From an uncultured Clostridia bacterium (lineage in GTDB: Bacteria; Bacillota; Clostridia; Lachnospirales; CAMVHY01): a DNA stretch of 62,628 nt. The position numbers and the translations under genes were made by a program. Location of the stretch: the NCBI GenBank assembly GCA_947073045.1, contig CAMTJU010000007.1, positions 1 through 62,628 of the forward strand, given 5' to 3'. Each line of letters begins with the position of its first letter. Positions within the stretch are counted from its first letter, which is position 1. Below are positions 23,337 through 33,968 of the stretch, piece by piece. The notes below the pieces were generated by a model. That model saw only the letters and a program-made list of their open reading frames with translations, did not search any database and was not told where the DNA came from.

Positions 23337-26300
23337 TTAACGAGCTTGATCTGCGGCTCTGTTTGATGATTCAACTTCTCTACTCATTTTTTCTGCTTCT
23401 TGCATAACAACTGAGTCCTTAGTATGAATTAACGCCTGTAGATATTGCGTTTTTACAAAGCCGTCTGGCATATTATTAATTTTTTGTACAAATAAATCAG
23501 TTGTACTTGCAATTGCTTGTCTTTTCTGCTCATATGTCTTTGGACTTTGATACCATTTTGGAAGAACACTCATATTGAAATCTTCTTGACATTGCATTTC
23601 AAAATCATCAATTGATTTATTTACCTTTGTAACCTCTTGCGATAAAACTAATGTTTTTTTGATAGCTAATTTATCCTCACAAGATTTTTGCACAGATTCA
23701 GGCATTAAATTAATCATATCTTCAAGTGAATCAATTGCACTTTGTATTTCATCCTCGAATTGCTCAAATGATTTTGAATTTGGATCGTAATTTTTAACAA
23801 TATTACTAAAAACTTTTTCACATAGCTTTGAGAATGCATTAATGAAACAATTATCTGCTTGCTCAACTTTATCAACAAATAATATTGTAGCATTATACAA
23901 TGCTGTCTTACATAATTTTTTTTCGGTTTTATCTGATATTCCTGCAATATTATTTATACATAAAGAAATTGTATTTTCAATTGCAGCTTGTTCTTGTTCA
24001 GGCGTTCTTGAACTTTGATACCATTTTACTTGAGTACTTCTTTTTAAAATTTTTTCATATTGCTTTCTATATCTCAACTCATCTAAATCAATATTCTGTA
24101 ATTCTTTAACTGTCATATTTTGTTTTATCTCTTCTGGATATAATTCATAAACAGTAAATAATCCATTCAAATGATTACATATAAAATAAATATCATTTGA
24201 ATAAAAACATATCTTTTCTAATAAATCTATTGCGTTATTGTCCTGCATAATTTTAAATATAATATTTACTTTGCTAGGCAAATAATTCATAACAATACCC
24301 AAATAAGGATCTTGAGATAAAACACCAAACACATTTTTATTGGCAACAAAGTTAATGTAACTTCTATTTAGTAATCGTAACATTACTTCTTGCTTGTCTT
24401 GTTCAACATAATCTACTGCATTAAGAACGGCACGAACATAAACTGTTAAAAACTGTCCAGAACAAAATCCTTGTAATTGCTTAATTCTTTTTAAAATATC
24501 AACATTCAACAAATCAACATTAACACAATTTAAACCAAGTATAAATTCTGTAATATCCGGATTGGAATTTAAAAAACTGAATGTTTTATATTTAAAAAGT
24601 CCAAACATATTATTAATATCTGTTTTGATAAAAGTACTCTGGTCATTTTCAAGATTATCCATTGGTTTTAAACTAATATTTATCCTGTCTTTCTTTTCAA
24701 TCATTTTATCTTTTGTTGTATCAATAATATTAAATAACCTAACAATTAAAATTATGTTATCGGGATTTTCAACAAGAAGATCTTTTATACATCTCATGTT
24801 ATTCTCATTTAAATCGGGTAATTTATTAAATATATATTTTCGCTCATTACGAAAATTAATTTTCTCATTTAAAATTTGCGATATAGCTGTTAAATTAATT
24901 TCGTCTATTTTTGCTTTATTTTTCTCTTCAATCATCATTTTAGCTTTAGGAATTAACACTTTATGCAATAAAATACAGGTATAAAGGTATTCTTTTATGC
25001 ATGTACATAAATTTTTGATTCCATTTTCAACCTTAAAATCACTACAATTACTTTTATAAAGACTTAACTTTTTTAAGATAATTCCCAAATCATTTTTTAT
25101 ATTACCCATATCATTTAAAGAATTTATATAGCCTAAATCCAAATCACTTAAATCATCAGTAGTAAAGTATTCTTTCAAAGAATCGATTTTTTCTTGAATA
25201 TTTTGATCATCGTTTAATCTAATATTCTTCTTTAAAAGCTTCAATCTTTGATCATATAAAAAAGTTAAATTTTCTAATCTTATATCCAAATTTTCTGAGT
25301 CATAAATTGCTTTTTGATCAAGAAATTTTAAAAAAATTGAATCAAGATAATTGCTTACTATTTTTATACGTTCACTTAATGTACCTTCTGCAGTAATTAA
25401 ATTTTTATCTAGCTCATCTTCTATATTTTTAGAATCCAAATTAAAAATTGTATAATCTATTGAAACTAAATAGCTATAATACCAATACGGCTCATTAACA
25501 AACTGATCATTATAATAATTAATTAGATTTACTCTCGTTTCAAGATCATTACTTGTTTCTTGTGTATCTAAATCATTATTCAAAATTTTAATTGCTGATT
25601 GAACAGTTTCTATATTATTTCCCTTCACATTTAATTTGCTCAAAGCACCTGGTATTTTCACAACTTCTCGTAATTTTTCCACAAATTCAACAAAATTTTC
25701 ACTACTAAGATTAAAATTGTCTGATAAATTACAAACAAACTTCCTTAATTCATAAATATTATTAACTACATTATAATGTTCATCTCCACCAGTTGTATTT
25801 TCAAAAATATCTTGAAAAGAAAAAAATAAAGACTGAACAAGATACAATTTGTAATCATTAAATTTCAAATTTGCATGTTCAATCCAACCGAATAACAAAA
25901 AATCATTTGACAAAACATTCTTTTCTGCATTTTCAAAACTCAATTCACCAGATATTAATTTATCTACAATATCAGGACATCTTGAAACTTCTAAAAGAAA
26001 AATATCATCTGAACGAAACTTTAAAACACCGTCAACATACAAAAACTTATTTTTAAACAAACCAATTTTTTCAGCATTAGCATAAAGTTTTGCCAAATTC
26101 ATTCTATAAAAATTATACGTTTCATCATCAGGCGAAAAATCTTCTAGCATTTTACAAACAACTTCAAAATGGTTAATTTCATTGATGCCAAATTTACCAT
26201 TAATTTTATTTCCACCATAATGATATATTTCGCAAATCACTCTCATTTGCTTTTCATTTTGACATTTAGCTAAAAATGAAATTAAATTTTTATCTTGCAA

Positions 26301-28988
26301 AAGTCTATCATCAACAACACTACAAAATTTTTCTCGAATATCATCTTTCCAATCAAAATCCTTACAAGCTTTAAAAAACATAACTACCCTACTAAGCGGT
26401 TCTATTTCTAAAAAATGTGGTGTGCTCTGATAAATTTCTATTAATGTATCAATTTCATTTGGATAAAGCATTAAAAAATTCTGCAGTTTTTCATTTGTAA
26501 TCAATAAATTAAAAAAATCGTTACTAAATTTGTTCAAAATCTCTTGATTTCCTTTAACAAAACTTTTTAAAAATACAAATTTTAAATTTGGGTTTAATTT
26601 ATAAAAGGTAGTATCAATTGTAGTAAACCAATCTAAAATATTTTTTAAATCTTTTGTTTCAAGTTCGCGAACAAAATTAAAAGCAGCAACACCTAAATTA
26701 TCAGAAACAAATCTATAGACAGTTAATTTTAAAATCTCTTGATTATTTTTTATTTCATCACATATAATTATAACTTTTTGCGCATTTGTTTGCGGAGAAT
26801 CTTCTTCAATTAATTGAAATTCATCCAAAACTTTTTTGAGAAAATCTATTCTTTCATAAAAATAAATATTATCACTGTCCATAACTATATTAAAAAGTTC
26901 TAAAGCAATTTCATTAGAATGTGTACTTTGATAAAAATTTAACAACACAGAAAGTTTATCAGGATAAGTTATTAAATAAGTTTGAAGTACTCTATTGGCA
27001 TCTATTAAATTTAAAAATCCAATATTCAATGTATCAAAAATGACACGTTGCTCTTGGCTAGTTTTTAAATATATCACTTTTAAAGGTAGACTTAATTTAT
27101 CAAAAATTTCATTTCTTATTATTTGAGGATTTTCAGAAAAATTATTATGTAATTCTATAAGTTGTTCATAAGATAAATATCTTGAAAGTTCAATTTCTAA
27201 ATTAATATCTAAACAATATTTTTTTATTTTCTCTTTTTCACTTTTTAATAAAAAAATTGCCAAATCTAAATCATTATCAAAATTAAATTCTTCTTCGAGA
27301 TTATTTTTTTTATCTAAATTAATTTCTTTACTTAAATAAAAATTGCTATCAACTGTAGTAAATAATTCTAAAACAGATTTTAAATCTTTTTTTTCATACT
27401 CTTGATTTAAAAATTTATCGCAATCAGCAACACCTAAATAATCAGAAACTAATTTATTAATAATTAATTTTAAAATTTTTAAATCACTTTCTATTTCATT
27501 ACCGTCGTCATCTTTTTCATTACATATAATTTCCCACAAACTCATATTTTTTTCTTTTAACTTTTCTTCACATGACTCAAATTTCCCAACAATTATTTCG
27601 GCAAATTTCATTCTGTCTTCAAAATTAATACTATAATCATTAATAATTATACTAAAACCTTTTAAAAAATTCCCATGTGATTTTGCTCTAAAATAAAACT
27701 TTTGTAACATAAAAAATTTATCAGAATCAGAATTAGTTATTAAATAATTTTGAAGCAATTCATTTTCAACTAAAAAGCTAAAATAATCATCACTAAATGA
27801 TTTGAATTTTTCAAAATCAAAATTTTTCATAAACATCCATATCAGTCGTATATTTAATTTACTAAAAATTTTATTCTTTAAATAGCAAAGACCCGTGTTT
27901 GTAGTACAAAAATCTAAAATATTTTTTAACTCTCTCTCTTCAAGGCTTTGAATAAAATCACAATAAGTAATACCTAAATTATCATAAACTAATTTATTAA
28001 CAGTTTGTTTTAAAATTTCTTTGTCATTTTTTATTTCATTAAATATAATTCTTTGCACATCTAGAAAATTCAAAACATCTGTTGCATTTTCATTTTTTGA
28101 ATCATATTCATTTAAAACTTTTACAACAAATTCTAACTTTTTTTCTAAAGAAATATTATTGTTGCTTGTAACCACATTAAAAAATTTTAGAGGTTCACGT
28201 CCATAGACAATACACAAATTTAAAATTCGTCTTTGCAAATTCAAATTTAAACCTTCAAAAAAATATTCATCAATACCTAATGAATCAAGCAAATGCAGTT
28301 TGCTATTTAAGAAAACAAATCTACGTTTTTCTTTGTTCAGATATTTTTGATTCTCCAATAACTTTTTTTCACTTTCTACTTGAGCTAAATGTTCTAGATT
28401 GCCAGAATTATCAGATAATTCATCTTTATCTTTAGATTTACGTTTTACTTTTATTCTCGTACTGCTATTCAAATCTACAATTTTATCTTCATCTTCTGTA
28501 ATGTTGTCATTTTCTACAATCATAAAACATTTATCAAGATATCCTATCATTCCATTTTTCATTTCATTATTGCATAAAAATTCCTGCCAATCTACTTCCG
28601 AAATTGGCATTATTATTTTTCTAAGTTGTTCTTCTTTTACACTTTTTTCAAAAGAAACACATTCTCCAGATCGGGAAAAATTTATCGGCAAATTACCAAA
28701 AACCTGAACGTAATCTTTTTCATCAGAAAAAATAACATTACTTTTCAAAAACTCATTGTATTTTTCTTTAATGTTCTTTGCTTTATGATATTCGTCATTA
28801 AATTTTATACTATTAATTTCAATAATTTTCGAAAGATAAAGAGTTGGTTTATCAGCATTATCATGCCACTTAAGATGTAAATGTTCTCCTACATAAAGAC
28901 AACTTATCCCAAATTCCAAAGTAAACTCTTCTTGTTCTTCTTTTGAAATATAATACGATTTGCCTGCAAAATAAAAAATATTTCCCAT
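23337..28988 (-). CDS. Giant (1883-residue) repeat-containing protein, unknown
   Basis: I recognise no family. There is no signal peptide and no membrane segment; the composition is rich in Leu, Ile, Asn, Lys, Phe and Asp, suggesting an all-helical solenoid. N-terminal residues 1-180 look distinct (possible beta content), followed by a charged linker (about 180-225). A module then recurs three times: block D at about 269, 444 and 697; block A at about 323, 503 and 750 (EILKxTVxKxVSDNLGV, then LKNILDxFTT); block B at about 411, 667 and 834 (LQxYLITxPD). A second, two-fold repeat opens with KWYQS at 1655 and 1811. The ATG at 28988 has GAGGTG 8 nt upstream. A terminator follows. The intact frame over 5.6 kb argues for selection. 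Scaffold or host-interaction roles are speculation. Confidence 0.85.
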   Translation of the reverse strand: MGNIFYFAGKSYYISKEEQEEFTLEFGISCLYVGEHLHLKWHDNADKPTLYLSKIIEINSIKFNDEYHKAKNIKEKYNEFLKSNVIFSDEKDYVQVFGNLPINFSRSGECVSFEKSVKEEQLRKIIMPISEVDWQEFLCNNEMKNGMIGYLDKCFMIVENDNITEDEDKIVDLNSSTRIKVKRKSKDKDELSDNSGNLEHLAQVESEKKLLENQKYLNKEKRRFVFLNSKLHLLDSLGIDEYFFEGLNLNLQRRILNLCIVYGREPLKFFNVVTSNNNISLEKKLEFVVKVLNEYDSKNENATDVLNFLDVQRIIFNEIKNDKEILKQTVNKLVYDNLGITYCDFIQSLEERELKNILDFCTTNTGLCYLKNKIFSKLNIRLIWMFMKNFDFEKFKSFSDDYFSFLVENELLQNYLITNSDSDKFFMLQKFYFRAKSHGNFLKGFSIIINDYSINFEDRMKFAEIIVGKFESCEEKLKEKNMSLWEIICNEKDDDGNEIESDLKILKLIINKLVSDYLGVADCDKFLNQEYEKKDLKSVLELFTTVDSNFYLSKEINLDKKNNLEEEFNFDNDLDLAIFLLKSEKEKIKKYCLDINLEIELSRYLSYEQLIELHNNFSENPQIIRNEIFDKLSLPLKVIYLKTSQEQRVIFDTLNIGFLNLIDANRVLQTYLITYPDKLSVLLNFYQSTHSNEIALELFNIVMDSDNIYFYERIDFLKKVLDEFQLIEEDSPQTNAQKVIIICDEIKNNQEILKLTVYRFVSDNLGVAAFNFVRELETKDLKNILDWFTTIDTTFYKLNPNLKFVFLKSFVKGNQEILNKFSNDFFNLLITNEKLQNFLMLYPNEIDTLIEIYQSTPHFLEIEPLSRVVMFFKACKDFDWKDDIREKFCSVVDDRLLQDKNLISFLAKCQNEKQMRVICEIYHYGGNKINGKFGINEINHFEVVCKMLEDFSPDDETYNFYRMNLAKLYANAEKIGLFKNKFLYVDGVLKFRSDDIFLLEVSRCPDIVDKLISGELSFENAEKNVLSNDFLLFGWIEHANLKFNDYKLYLVQSLFFSFQDIFENTTGGDEHYNVVNNIYELRKFVCNLSDNFNLSSENFVEFVEKLREVVKIPGALSKLNVKGNNIETVQSAIKILNNDLDTQETSNDLETRVNLINYYNDQFVNEPYWYYSYLVSIDYTIFNLDSKNIEDELDKNLITAEGTLSERIKIVSNYLDSIFLKFLDQKAIYDSENLDIRLENLTFLYDQRLKLLKKNIRLNDDQNIQEKIDSLKEYFTTDDLSDLDLGYINSLNDMGNIKNDLGIILKKLSLYKSNCSDFKVENGIKNLCTCIKEYLYTCILLHKVLIPKAKMMIEEKNKAKIDEINLTAISQILNEKINFRNERKYIFNKLPDLNENNMRCIKDLLVENPDNIILIVRLFNIIDTTKDKMIEKKDRINISLKPMDNLENDQSTFIKTDINNMFGLFKYKTFSFLNSNPDITEFILGLNCVNVDLLNVDILKRIKQLQGFCSGQFLTVYVRAVLNAVDYVEQDKQEVMLRLLNRSYINFVANKNVFGVLSQDPYLGIVMNYLPSKVNIIFKIMQDNNAIDLLEKICFYSNDIYFICNHLNGLFTVYELYPEEIKQNMTVKELQNIDLDELRYRKQYEKILKRSTQVKWYQSSRTPEQEQAAIENTISLCINNIAGISDKTEKKLCKTALYNATILFVDKVEQADNCFINAFSKLCEKVFSNIVKNYDPNSKSFEQFEDEIQSAIDSLEDMINLMPESVQKSCEDKLAIKKTLVLSQEVTKVNKSIDDFEMQCQEDFNMSVLPKWYQSPKTYEQKRQAIASTTDLFVQKINNMPDGFVKTQYLQALIHTKDSVVMQEAEKMSREVESSNRAADQAR

Positions 28989-29160
28989 CAAAAAATCACC
29001 TCGATTTGAAGCAAAAACTATATCACTTATATATTTATTATATCAAATAAAATAAATTAATTAAAATAAAAATTTAAAGTCAAAATCAAAATTGCGAATA
29101 CGAATTTTTTGCAATGACTAAAATAAATCATAAGACACATTTATCTTTTGTCTTTTTGCA

Positions 29161-29189
29161 TTGAATATTGTTTATTATTGTGCTAATAT
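29161..29189 (+). promoter_or_regulatory. Putative sigmaA promoter of tagO-asnS-glgB
   Basis: TTGAAT (29161-29166), a 17-nt spacer and TAATAT (29184-29189), 40 nt before the GTG at 29230. Each box matches consensus at four of six positions. Confidence 0.4.
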
Positions 29190-29229
29190 TATTTTCGTAT
29201 TTCAAATTAATTTGGATTGGTGATTCAAA

Positions 29230-30180
29230 GTGAAATTTATTTTTGCAGCTCTTATTTCTTATTTTATTGTACGTTTGATAACTCCATGGTTTATTAATTT
29301 ATCTATTAAATATAATTTTGTTGATCAACCCACCGATCGTAAAAAACATACAAAAGCTACGCCGCTTTGTGGTGGACTTGCTATGTACGTCGGGTTTGCA
29401 ATCTGTTTTATTTTATTTGTGGGCTTTGCAAACATAAAACATATCGCAATTTTAATAGGAAGTCTTTTAGTCATTAGCGTTGGCATTGTCGATGATTATT
29501 ATAAAACTAAGGGATTAGAATTTGGAATAATACCAAGAGTAATCGTGCAAGTAACTTCCGCAATAATTTTGTATTCAGTCGGTATAAGATTTACAGGATT
29601 TATGAGTCCATTTACAGATACTTATTTTGTTTTCCCGCATTACTTACAATTTATATTGACAATTTTGTGGGTATTTGGTGTAGAAACCGTAATAAATTTT
29701 TCAGATGGATTAGATGGATTAGCAGGCGGATTTTCTTGCATATCTGCATTCACTTTATTTATAGTCGCAATATACAAAGGTCAAACAATCTCAGCATTAA
29801 TTTCAGCAATCCTAATAGGTATAATAATAGGATTTTTAAAATACAATCTTCATCCTGCAAAAACATTTATGGGAGATTCGGGAGCAAGTTTTTTAGGCTA
29901 CATGCTTGCACTAATTTCACTATACGGCGCATTTAAACAAGCAACTTTAATTTCAGTATTCATACCAATATTGGCACTTGGCGTTCCAATTTTTGATAAT
30001 ATATTTGTTATGATAAAAAGATTTTTGCAGCACAAACCAGTTTATAAAGCAGATGCAAGTCAAATTCATTACAGACTGCTTAATTCCGGAATGAATACAA
30101 ATCAAGTTGTTCGATATTTATTTTTAATAAATGTGTGCTTTAATCTGACTTCTATTATAATATTGCTCTTAAAAATTTAA
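29230..30180 (+). CDS. tagO: Undecaprenyl-phosphate GlcNAc-1-phosphate transferase, TagO/WecA type
   Basis: A 316-residue polytopic membrane enzyme (about ten helices) of the MraY/WecA/TagO superfamily that starts teichoic acid or polysaccharide synthesis on undecaprenyl phosphate. It shows [28 protein letters not shown] (catalytic Asp pair), [12 protein letters not shown] and [13 protein letters not shown]. The late cytoplasmic motif normally H-x-HHR reads SQIHYRLL, so two of the usual histidines are changed; activity may be altered. The start is GTG at 29230, with a GGTGA stretch about 6 nt upstream. asnS follows after 16 nt. MraY itself is less likely because the transferase loops match WecA/TagO better. 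Confidence 0.88.
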   Translation: MKFIFAALISYFIVRLITPWFINLSIKYNFVDQPTDRKKHTKATPLCGGLAMYVGFAICFILFVGFANIKHIAILIGSLLVISVGIVDDYYKTKGLEFGIIPRVIVQVTSAIILYSVGIRFTGFMSPFTDTYFVFPHYLQFILTILWVFGVETVINFSDGLDGLAGGFSCISAFTLFIVAIYKGQTISALISAILIGIIIGFLKYNLHPAKTFMGDSGASFLGYMLALISLYGAFKQATLISVFIPILALGVPIFDNIFVMIKRFLQHKPVYKADASQIHYRLLNSGMNTNQVVRYLFLINVCFNLTSIIILLLKI

Positions 30181-30196
30181 ACAACGGAGGGAAAAT

Positions 30197-31552
30197 ATGA
30201 ATACAGTAAAAGAAATTTTTGATAATAATATAATTAATGTTGAAGTAATTTTAGGCGGTTGGATAAAAACTTTGCGCAATTCAAAAAATATTAGCTTTAT
30301 TCAATTAAACGATGGAAGTTGCTTTAAAAATATCCAAGTTGTATTCGATAACAAACTTGAAAATTACGACGAGATAAGTAAACTTGGAGTTGGTTCAAGC
30401 ATTCTTGTAAATGGATTAGTTGTTGAAAGCCAAGGGAAAGAACAATCTTTTGAAATTCAAGCAAAATCTATACAAATTGAAGGCAGTGCGCCTGAAAATT
30501 ATCCGCTTCAAAAAAAACGCCATACGTTAGAATATTTAAGAACTATTGCGCATCTTCGTCCTCGTACAAATACATTCTTAGCAGTATTTAAAATTCGCTC
30601 TCTGGCAGCATTTGCAATACACAAATTTTTTAACGAAAATAATTTTGTTTACGTAAACACTCCTATAATTACAACAAGTGATTGTGAAGGTGCCGGCGAA
30701 ATGTTTAGAATAACAACATTAAGCAAAAACACTTTTGATACTCACGAAGATTTTTTTGGCAAAGCAGCATATTTAACTGTAAGCGGACAACTTTCTGCAG
30801 AAACATTTGCAAGTGCTTTTAGAAATGTTTATACATTTGGGCCGACATTTCGAGCAGAAAATTCAAATACAACACGTCATGCAGCAGAATTTTGGATGAT
30901 AGAACCTGAAATGGCTTTTACAAATCTAAATGGATGCATGAAGATGGCAGAAAATATGCTTAAGTTTGTCGTTAAATATGTTATGGATAATGCGAAAGAT
31001 GAACTTAATTTTTGTAACAGCTTTATTGATAAAAACTTAATTGAACGTTTGAATAAAGTTGTGAATTCTGATTTTGAGCATATAACTTACACCGAAGCTA
31101 TAAAATTATTAAATGAATCAGGTGAAAAATTTGAATATCCAATTTCTTGGGGTTCAGATTTGCAAACAGAACACGAACGTTTCATAACTGAAGAAATTTT
31201 TAAAAAACCTGTGTTTGTTACGGATTACCCAAAAGATATCAAAGCATTTTATATGCGTGTAAATGATGATAAAAAAACTGTAGCTGCCATGGATTTATTA
31301 GTTCCTGATATTGGAGAAATTATCGGTGGCAGTCAACGTGAAGAACGTTTTGATTTACTTTGCCATCGCATGAAAGAATTAAATCTAAATCTTGATGATT
31401 ATTGGTGGTATTTAGATTTAAGACGTTATGGAAGTGTTAAGCATTCAGGTTATGGATTAGGATTTGAACGATTTATTATGTATTTAACAGGTATCTCAAA
31501 TATTCGTGATGTAATTCCTTTTCCGCGTACAGTTAACAATTCTGAATTTTAA
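30197..31552 (+). CDS. asnS: Asparaginyl-tRNA synthetase
   Basis: A 451-residue class IIb aminoacyl-tRNA synthetase. An N-terminal OB-fold anticodon domain (about residues 15-105, [20 protein letters not shown]) precedes the catalytic core. Class II motif 2 appears as [22 protein letters not shown], and motif 3 as [15 protein letters not shown]. The residues that distinguish AsnRS from AspRS fit Asn. CGGAGGG lies 7 nt before the ATG. It is probably co-transcribed with tagO upstream and glgB downstream (31-nt gap). Length and motifs are normal. Confidence 0.96.
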   Translation: MNTVKEIFDNNIINVEVILGGWIKTLRNSKNISFIQLNDGSCFKNIQVVFDNKLENYDEISKLGVGSSILVNGLVVESQGKEQSFEIQAKSIQIEGSAPENYPLQKKRHTLEYLRTIAHLRPRTNTFLAVFKIRSLAAFAIHKFFNENNFVYVNTPIITTSDCEGAGEMFRITTLSKNTFDTHEDFFGKAAYLTVSGQLSAETFASAFRNVYTFGPTFRAENSNTTRHAAEFWMIEPEMAFTNLNGCMKMAENMLKFVVKYVMDNAKDELNFCNSFIDKNLIERLNKVVNSDFEHITYTEAIKLLNESGEKFEYPISWGSDLQTEHERFITEEIFKKPVFVTDYPKDIKAFYMRVNDDKKTVAAMDLLVPDIGEIIGGSQREERFDLLCHRMKELNLNLDDYWWYLDLRRYGSVKHSGYGLGFERFIMYLTGISNIRDVIPFPRTVNNSEF

Positions 31553-31583
31553 ACAAATAAAATTTATAGTGAGGTGTTTTGCG

Positions 31584-33767
31584 ATGAGTACAATTGAAAT
31601 TGAACAAATAATTAATTCTGTGCATAATCATCCCCATAATTTTTTGGGTATGCATAAAGAATCAAAAAATGATTTAGTTGTGAGATGTTTTTTGCCATAC
31701 GCAGAAAAAGTTTGCACAATAAAAACAGATAGTAAGTCTCAAAAATACCCGATGACTAAAATTAATGATGCTGGATTTTTTCAAGTCATCATAAAAAAAT
31801 CTAAGCCATTTGATTATCAACTTGAAATTACGGATTACGCGGGCAATACCAAAAAAATTTTTGACCCCTACGCATTTCCATTTCAAATTTCCGATTTTGA
31901 TTTATATCTTTTCGGACAAGGTACTCATTACAAAATTTTTGATAAGCTCGGTGCCCACCCCATTACAATTAATAATGTTGACGGTGTGAACTTTGCCCTT
32001 TGGGCCCCAAATGCAAAACGTGTTAGTGTAATTGGCGATTTTAACAATTGGGATGGTCGCCAAAATCCTATGTGCTTACGTGAAAATTCAGGCGTATGGG
32101 AATTATTTATACCAGGTCTGAAAAACTTTGATTTGTACAAATTTGAGATTAAAACTCAAGAAGATTATATTTTAAAAAAAGCTGACCCATATGCAAATTT
32201 TTCTCAGCTTCGTCCAAACACTGCCTCCATCATCTTTGATATCAACAAATATAAATGGAAGGATGACAAATGGCTAGACAAACGCCAAAAAAATTCCCCT
32301 CTCAATAAAGCTATGAATATCTATGAAGTTCATATTGGATCTTGGAAAAGAATTGTTGAAGAAAATAATCGCTTCATGAATTATCGTGAGTTTGCTGACC
32401 AAATTGTTGATTATGTTAAAAAAATGAATTATACTCACATTGAATTAATGCCGATTGAGGAACATCCTTTTGATGGCTCGTGGGGCTATCAAGTTACAGG
32501 ATATTATTCTCCTACAAGTCGCTATGGTACTCCCGACGATTTCATGTATTTAATTGATAAATGCCACCAAAACAATATCGGCGTGATTTTAGATTGGGTT
32601 CCTGCACATTTTCCAAAAGATGAACACGGACTTGTTCGATTTGACGGTACAGCTTTGTATGAACACGATGACCCAAGAAAAGGTGAACATCCTGATTGGG
32701 GTACATTAATCTTTAATTATGGCAGATGCGAAGTGAAAAATTTTTTGATTGCAAATGCTTTGTTTTGGATTGAAAAATTTCATCTCGATGGACTTCGTGT
32801 CGACGCCGTAGCTTCAATGCTTTATTTGAATTACAGTAAAAAAGATGGACAATGGATTCCAAATAAATTCGGTGGCAAGGAAAATCTTGAGGCAATCGAA
32901 TTTATGAAACACATGAATTCTATAATATTAGGCAAATATCCTCATATATTAATGATTGCTGAAGAATCTACAGCTTGGGGCGGTGTTTCTCGCCCACCTG
33001 AGCAAAATGGTCTCGGCTTTAATTTAAAATGGAATATGGGCTGGATGAATGATTTCTTGTCTTACATGCAAAAAGATTGTATATACAGAAAATATCACCA
33101 CAATAATTTAACCTTTAGTATGGTTTATGCATATACCGAAAATTTTATTTTAGTTTTATCGCATGACGAAGTTGTCCATGGTAAAGGCTCGCTCATAAAT
33201 AAAATGCCCGGGGATTTGTGGCAAAAGTTTGCTAACTTGCGTGTGGCTTTCGGATTTATGATTGGTCACCCTGGCAAAAAATTATCTTTTATGGGAAATG
33301 AATTCGCACAGTTTGACGAATGGACCGAATCTAAAAGTTTGGATTGGCATCTCTTGAATTTTGACAGCAATAAAAAATTTCATCAATACATAAAAGACTT
33401 AAATCAAATTTATCTGCAAGAAAGCCCAATCTGGTACGACGATTTTACAAATGCCGGATTTGAATGGATTGACTGTAATGATTCGCAGAGGAGCGTTGTA
33501 TCTTTCATTCGCAAGGGCAAAAATCCACATGACATTATTATTTTTGTTTGCAATTTTACACCCGTTCCTCTTTTAAATCACAGAATTGGTGTGCCATTTG
33601 CCGGTCAATACAAAGAAATTTTAAACAGCGATAATTTAAAATATGGTGGAAGCGACATAATCAATCCGGATATAATTGAAAGTGAAAAAATAAATTGGAA
33701 CTATCGCCAAGACAGTATCAGATTAAAAATTCCACCGCTTGGCGTCTCAATTTTAAAGCTTAATTGA
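31584..33767 (+). CDS. glgB: 1,4-alpha-glucan branching enzyme
   Basis: A 727-residue GH13 enzyme that forms alpha-1,6 branches in glycogen. An N-terminal CBM48 appears twice in outline (residues about 10-100 and 115-210, the second with FALWAPNAKRVSVIGDFNNWDG). The catalytic barrel has YQVTGYYSPTSRYG, the nucleophile Asp in LDGLRVDAVASM (about residue 405), the acid-base Glu in IAEESTAW (about 459) and the third carboxylate in LSHDEVVHGKGS. I chose the ATG at 31584 because GAGGTG lies 7 nt upstream; an in-frame GTG five codons earlier is less likely. A good terminator follows. No other glg genes are in the window. Confidence 0.96.
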   Translation: MSTIEIEQIINSVHNHPHNFLGMHKESKNDLVVRCFLPYAEKVCTIKTDSKSQKYPMTKINDAGFFQVIIKKSKPFDYQLEITDYAGNTKKIFDPYAFPFQISDFDLYLFGQGTHYKIFDKLGAHPITINNVDGVNFALWAPNAKRVSVIGDFNNWDGRQNPMCLRENSGVWELFIPGLKNFDLYKFEIKTQEDYILKKADPYANFSQLRPNTASIIFDINKYKWKDDKWLDKRQKNSPLNKAMNIYEVHIGSWKRIVEENNRFMNYREFADQIVDYVKKMNYTHIELMPIEEHPFDGSWGYQVTGYYSPTSRYGTPDDFMYLIDKCHQNNIGVILDWVPAHFPKDEHGLVRFDGTALYEHDDPRKGEHPDWGTLIFNYGRCEVKNFLIANALFWIEKFHLDGLRVDAVASMLYLNYSKKDGQWIPNKFGGKENLEAIEFMKHMNSIILGKYPHILMIAEESTAWGGVSRPPEQNGLGFNLKWNMGWMNDFLSYMQKDCIYRKYHHNNLTFSMVYAYTENFILVLSHDEVVHGKGSLINKMPGDLWQKFANLRVAFGFMIGHPGKKLSFMGNEFAQFDEWTESKSLDWHLLNFDSNKKFHQYIKDLNQIYLQESPIWYDDFTNAGFEWIDCNDSQRSVVSFIRKGKNPHDIIIFVCNFTPVPLLNHRIGVPFAGQYKEILNSDNLKYGGSDIINPDIIESEKINWNYRQDSIRLKIPPLGVSILKLN

Positions 33768-33785
33768 AATTAATTTATACAACAT

Positions 33786-33826
33786 AAAAAACAGTCAAGG
33801 AATATAATAATTCCTTGGCTGTTTTT
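33786..33826 (+). terminator. Terminator of the tagO-asnS-glgB unit
   Basis: Stem AAAAACAGTCAAGGAAT / ATTCCTTGGCTGTTTTT (one G-U pair), short loop and T-run, 19 nt past the glgB stop codon. Confidence 0.85.
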
Positions 33827-33878
33827 TATGCATCTTTGCTTTTTCATTTCGCTTATCTTAAAATCATAAAAAAAATTT

Positions 33879-33907
33879 TTGAAAACTTAATCAAATTTTG
33901 ATATAAT
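33879..33907 (+). promoter_or_regulatory. Strong sigmaA promoter of the 694-residue protein gene
   Basis: TTGAAA (33879-33884), exactly 17 nt, then a perfect TATAAT (33902-33907), about 60 nt before the ATG at 33969. Among the best promoters in the window. Confidence 0.75.
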
Positions 33908-33968
33908 ATATAATATAATTATAATTTTTATGAAAAAAATTGTAGTTAGATGAAAATGAGGTGATACT

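Noticed and set aside
24562-24984. 140-codon plus-strand open frame inside the giant gene
   Set aside because: Shadow frame of the 1883-residue protein; no start signals.
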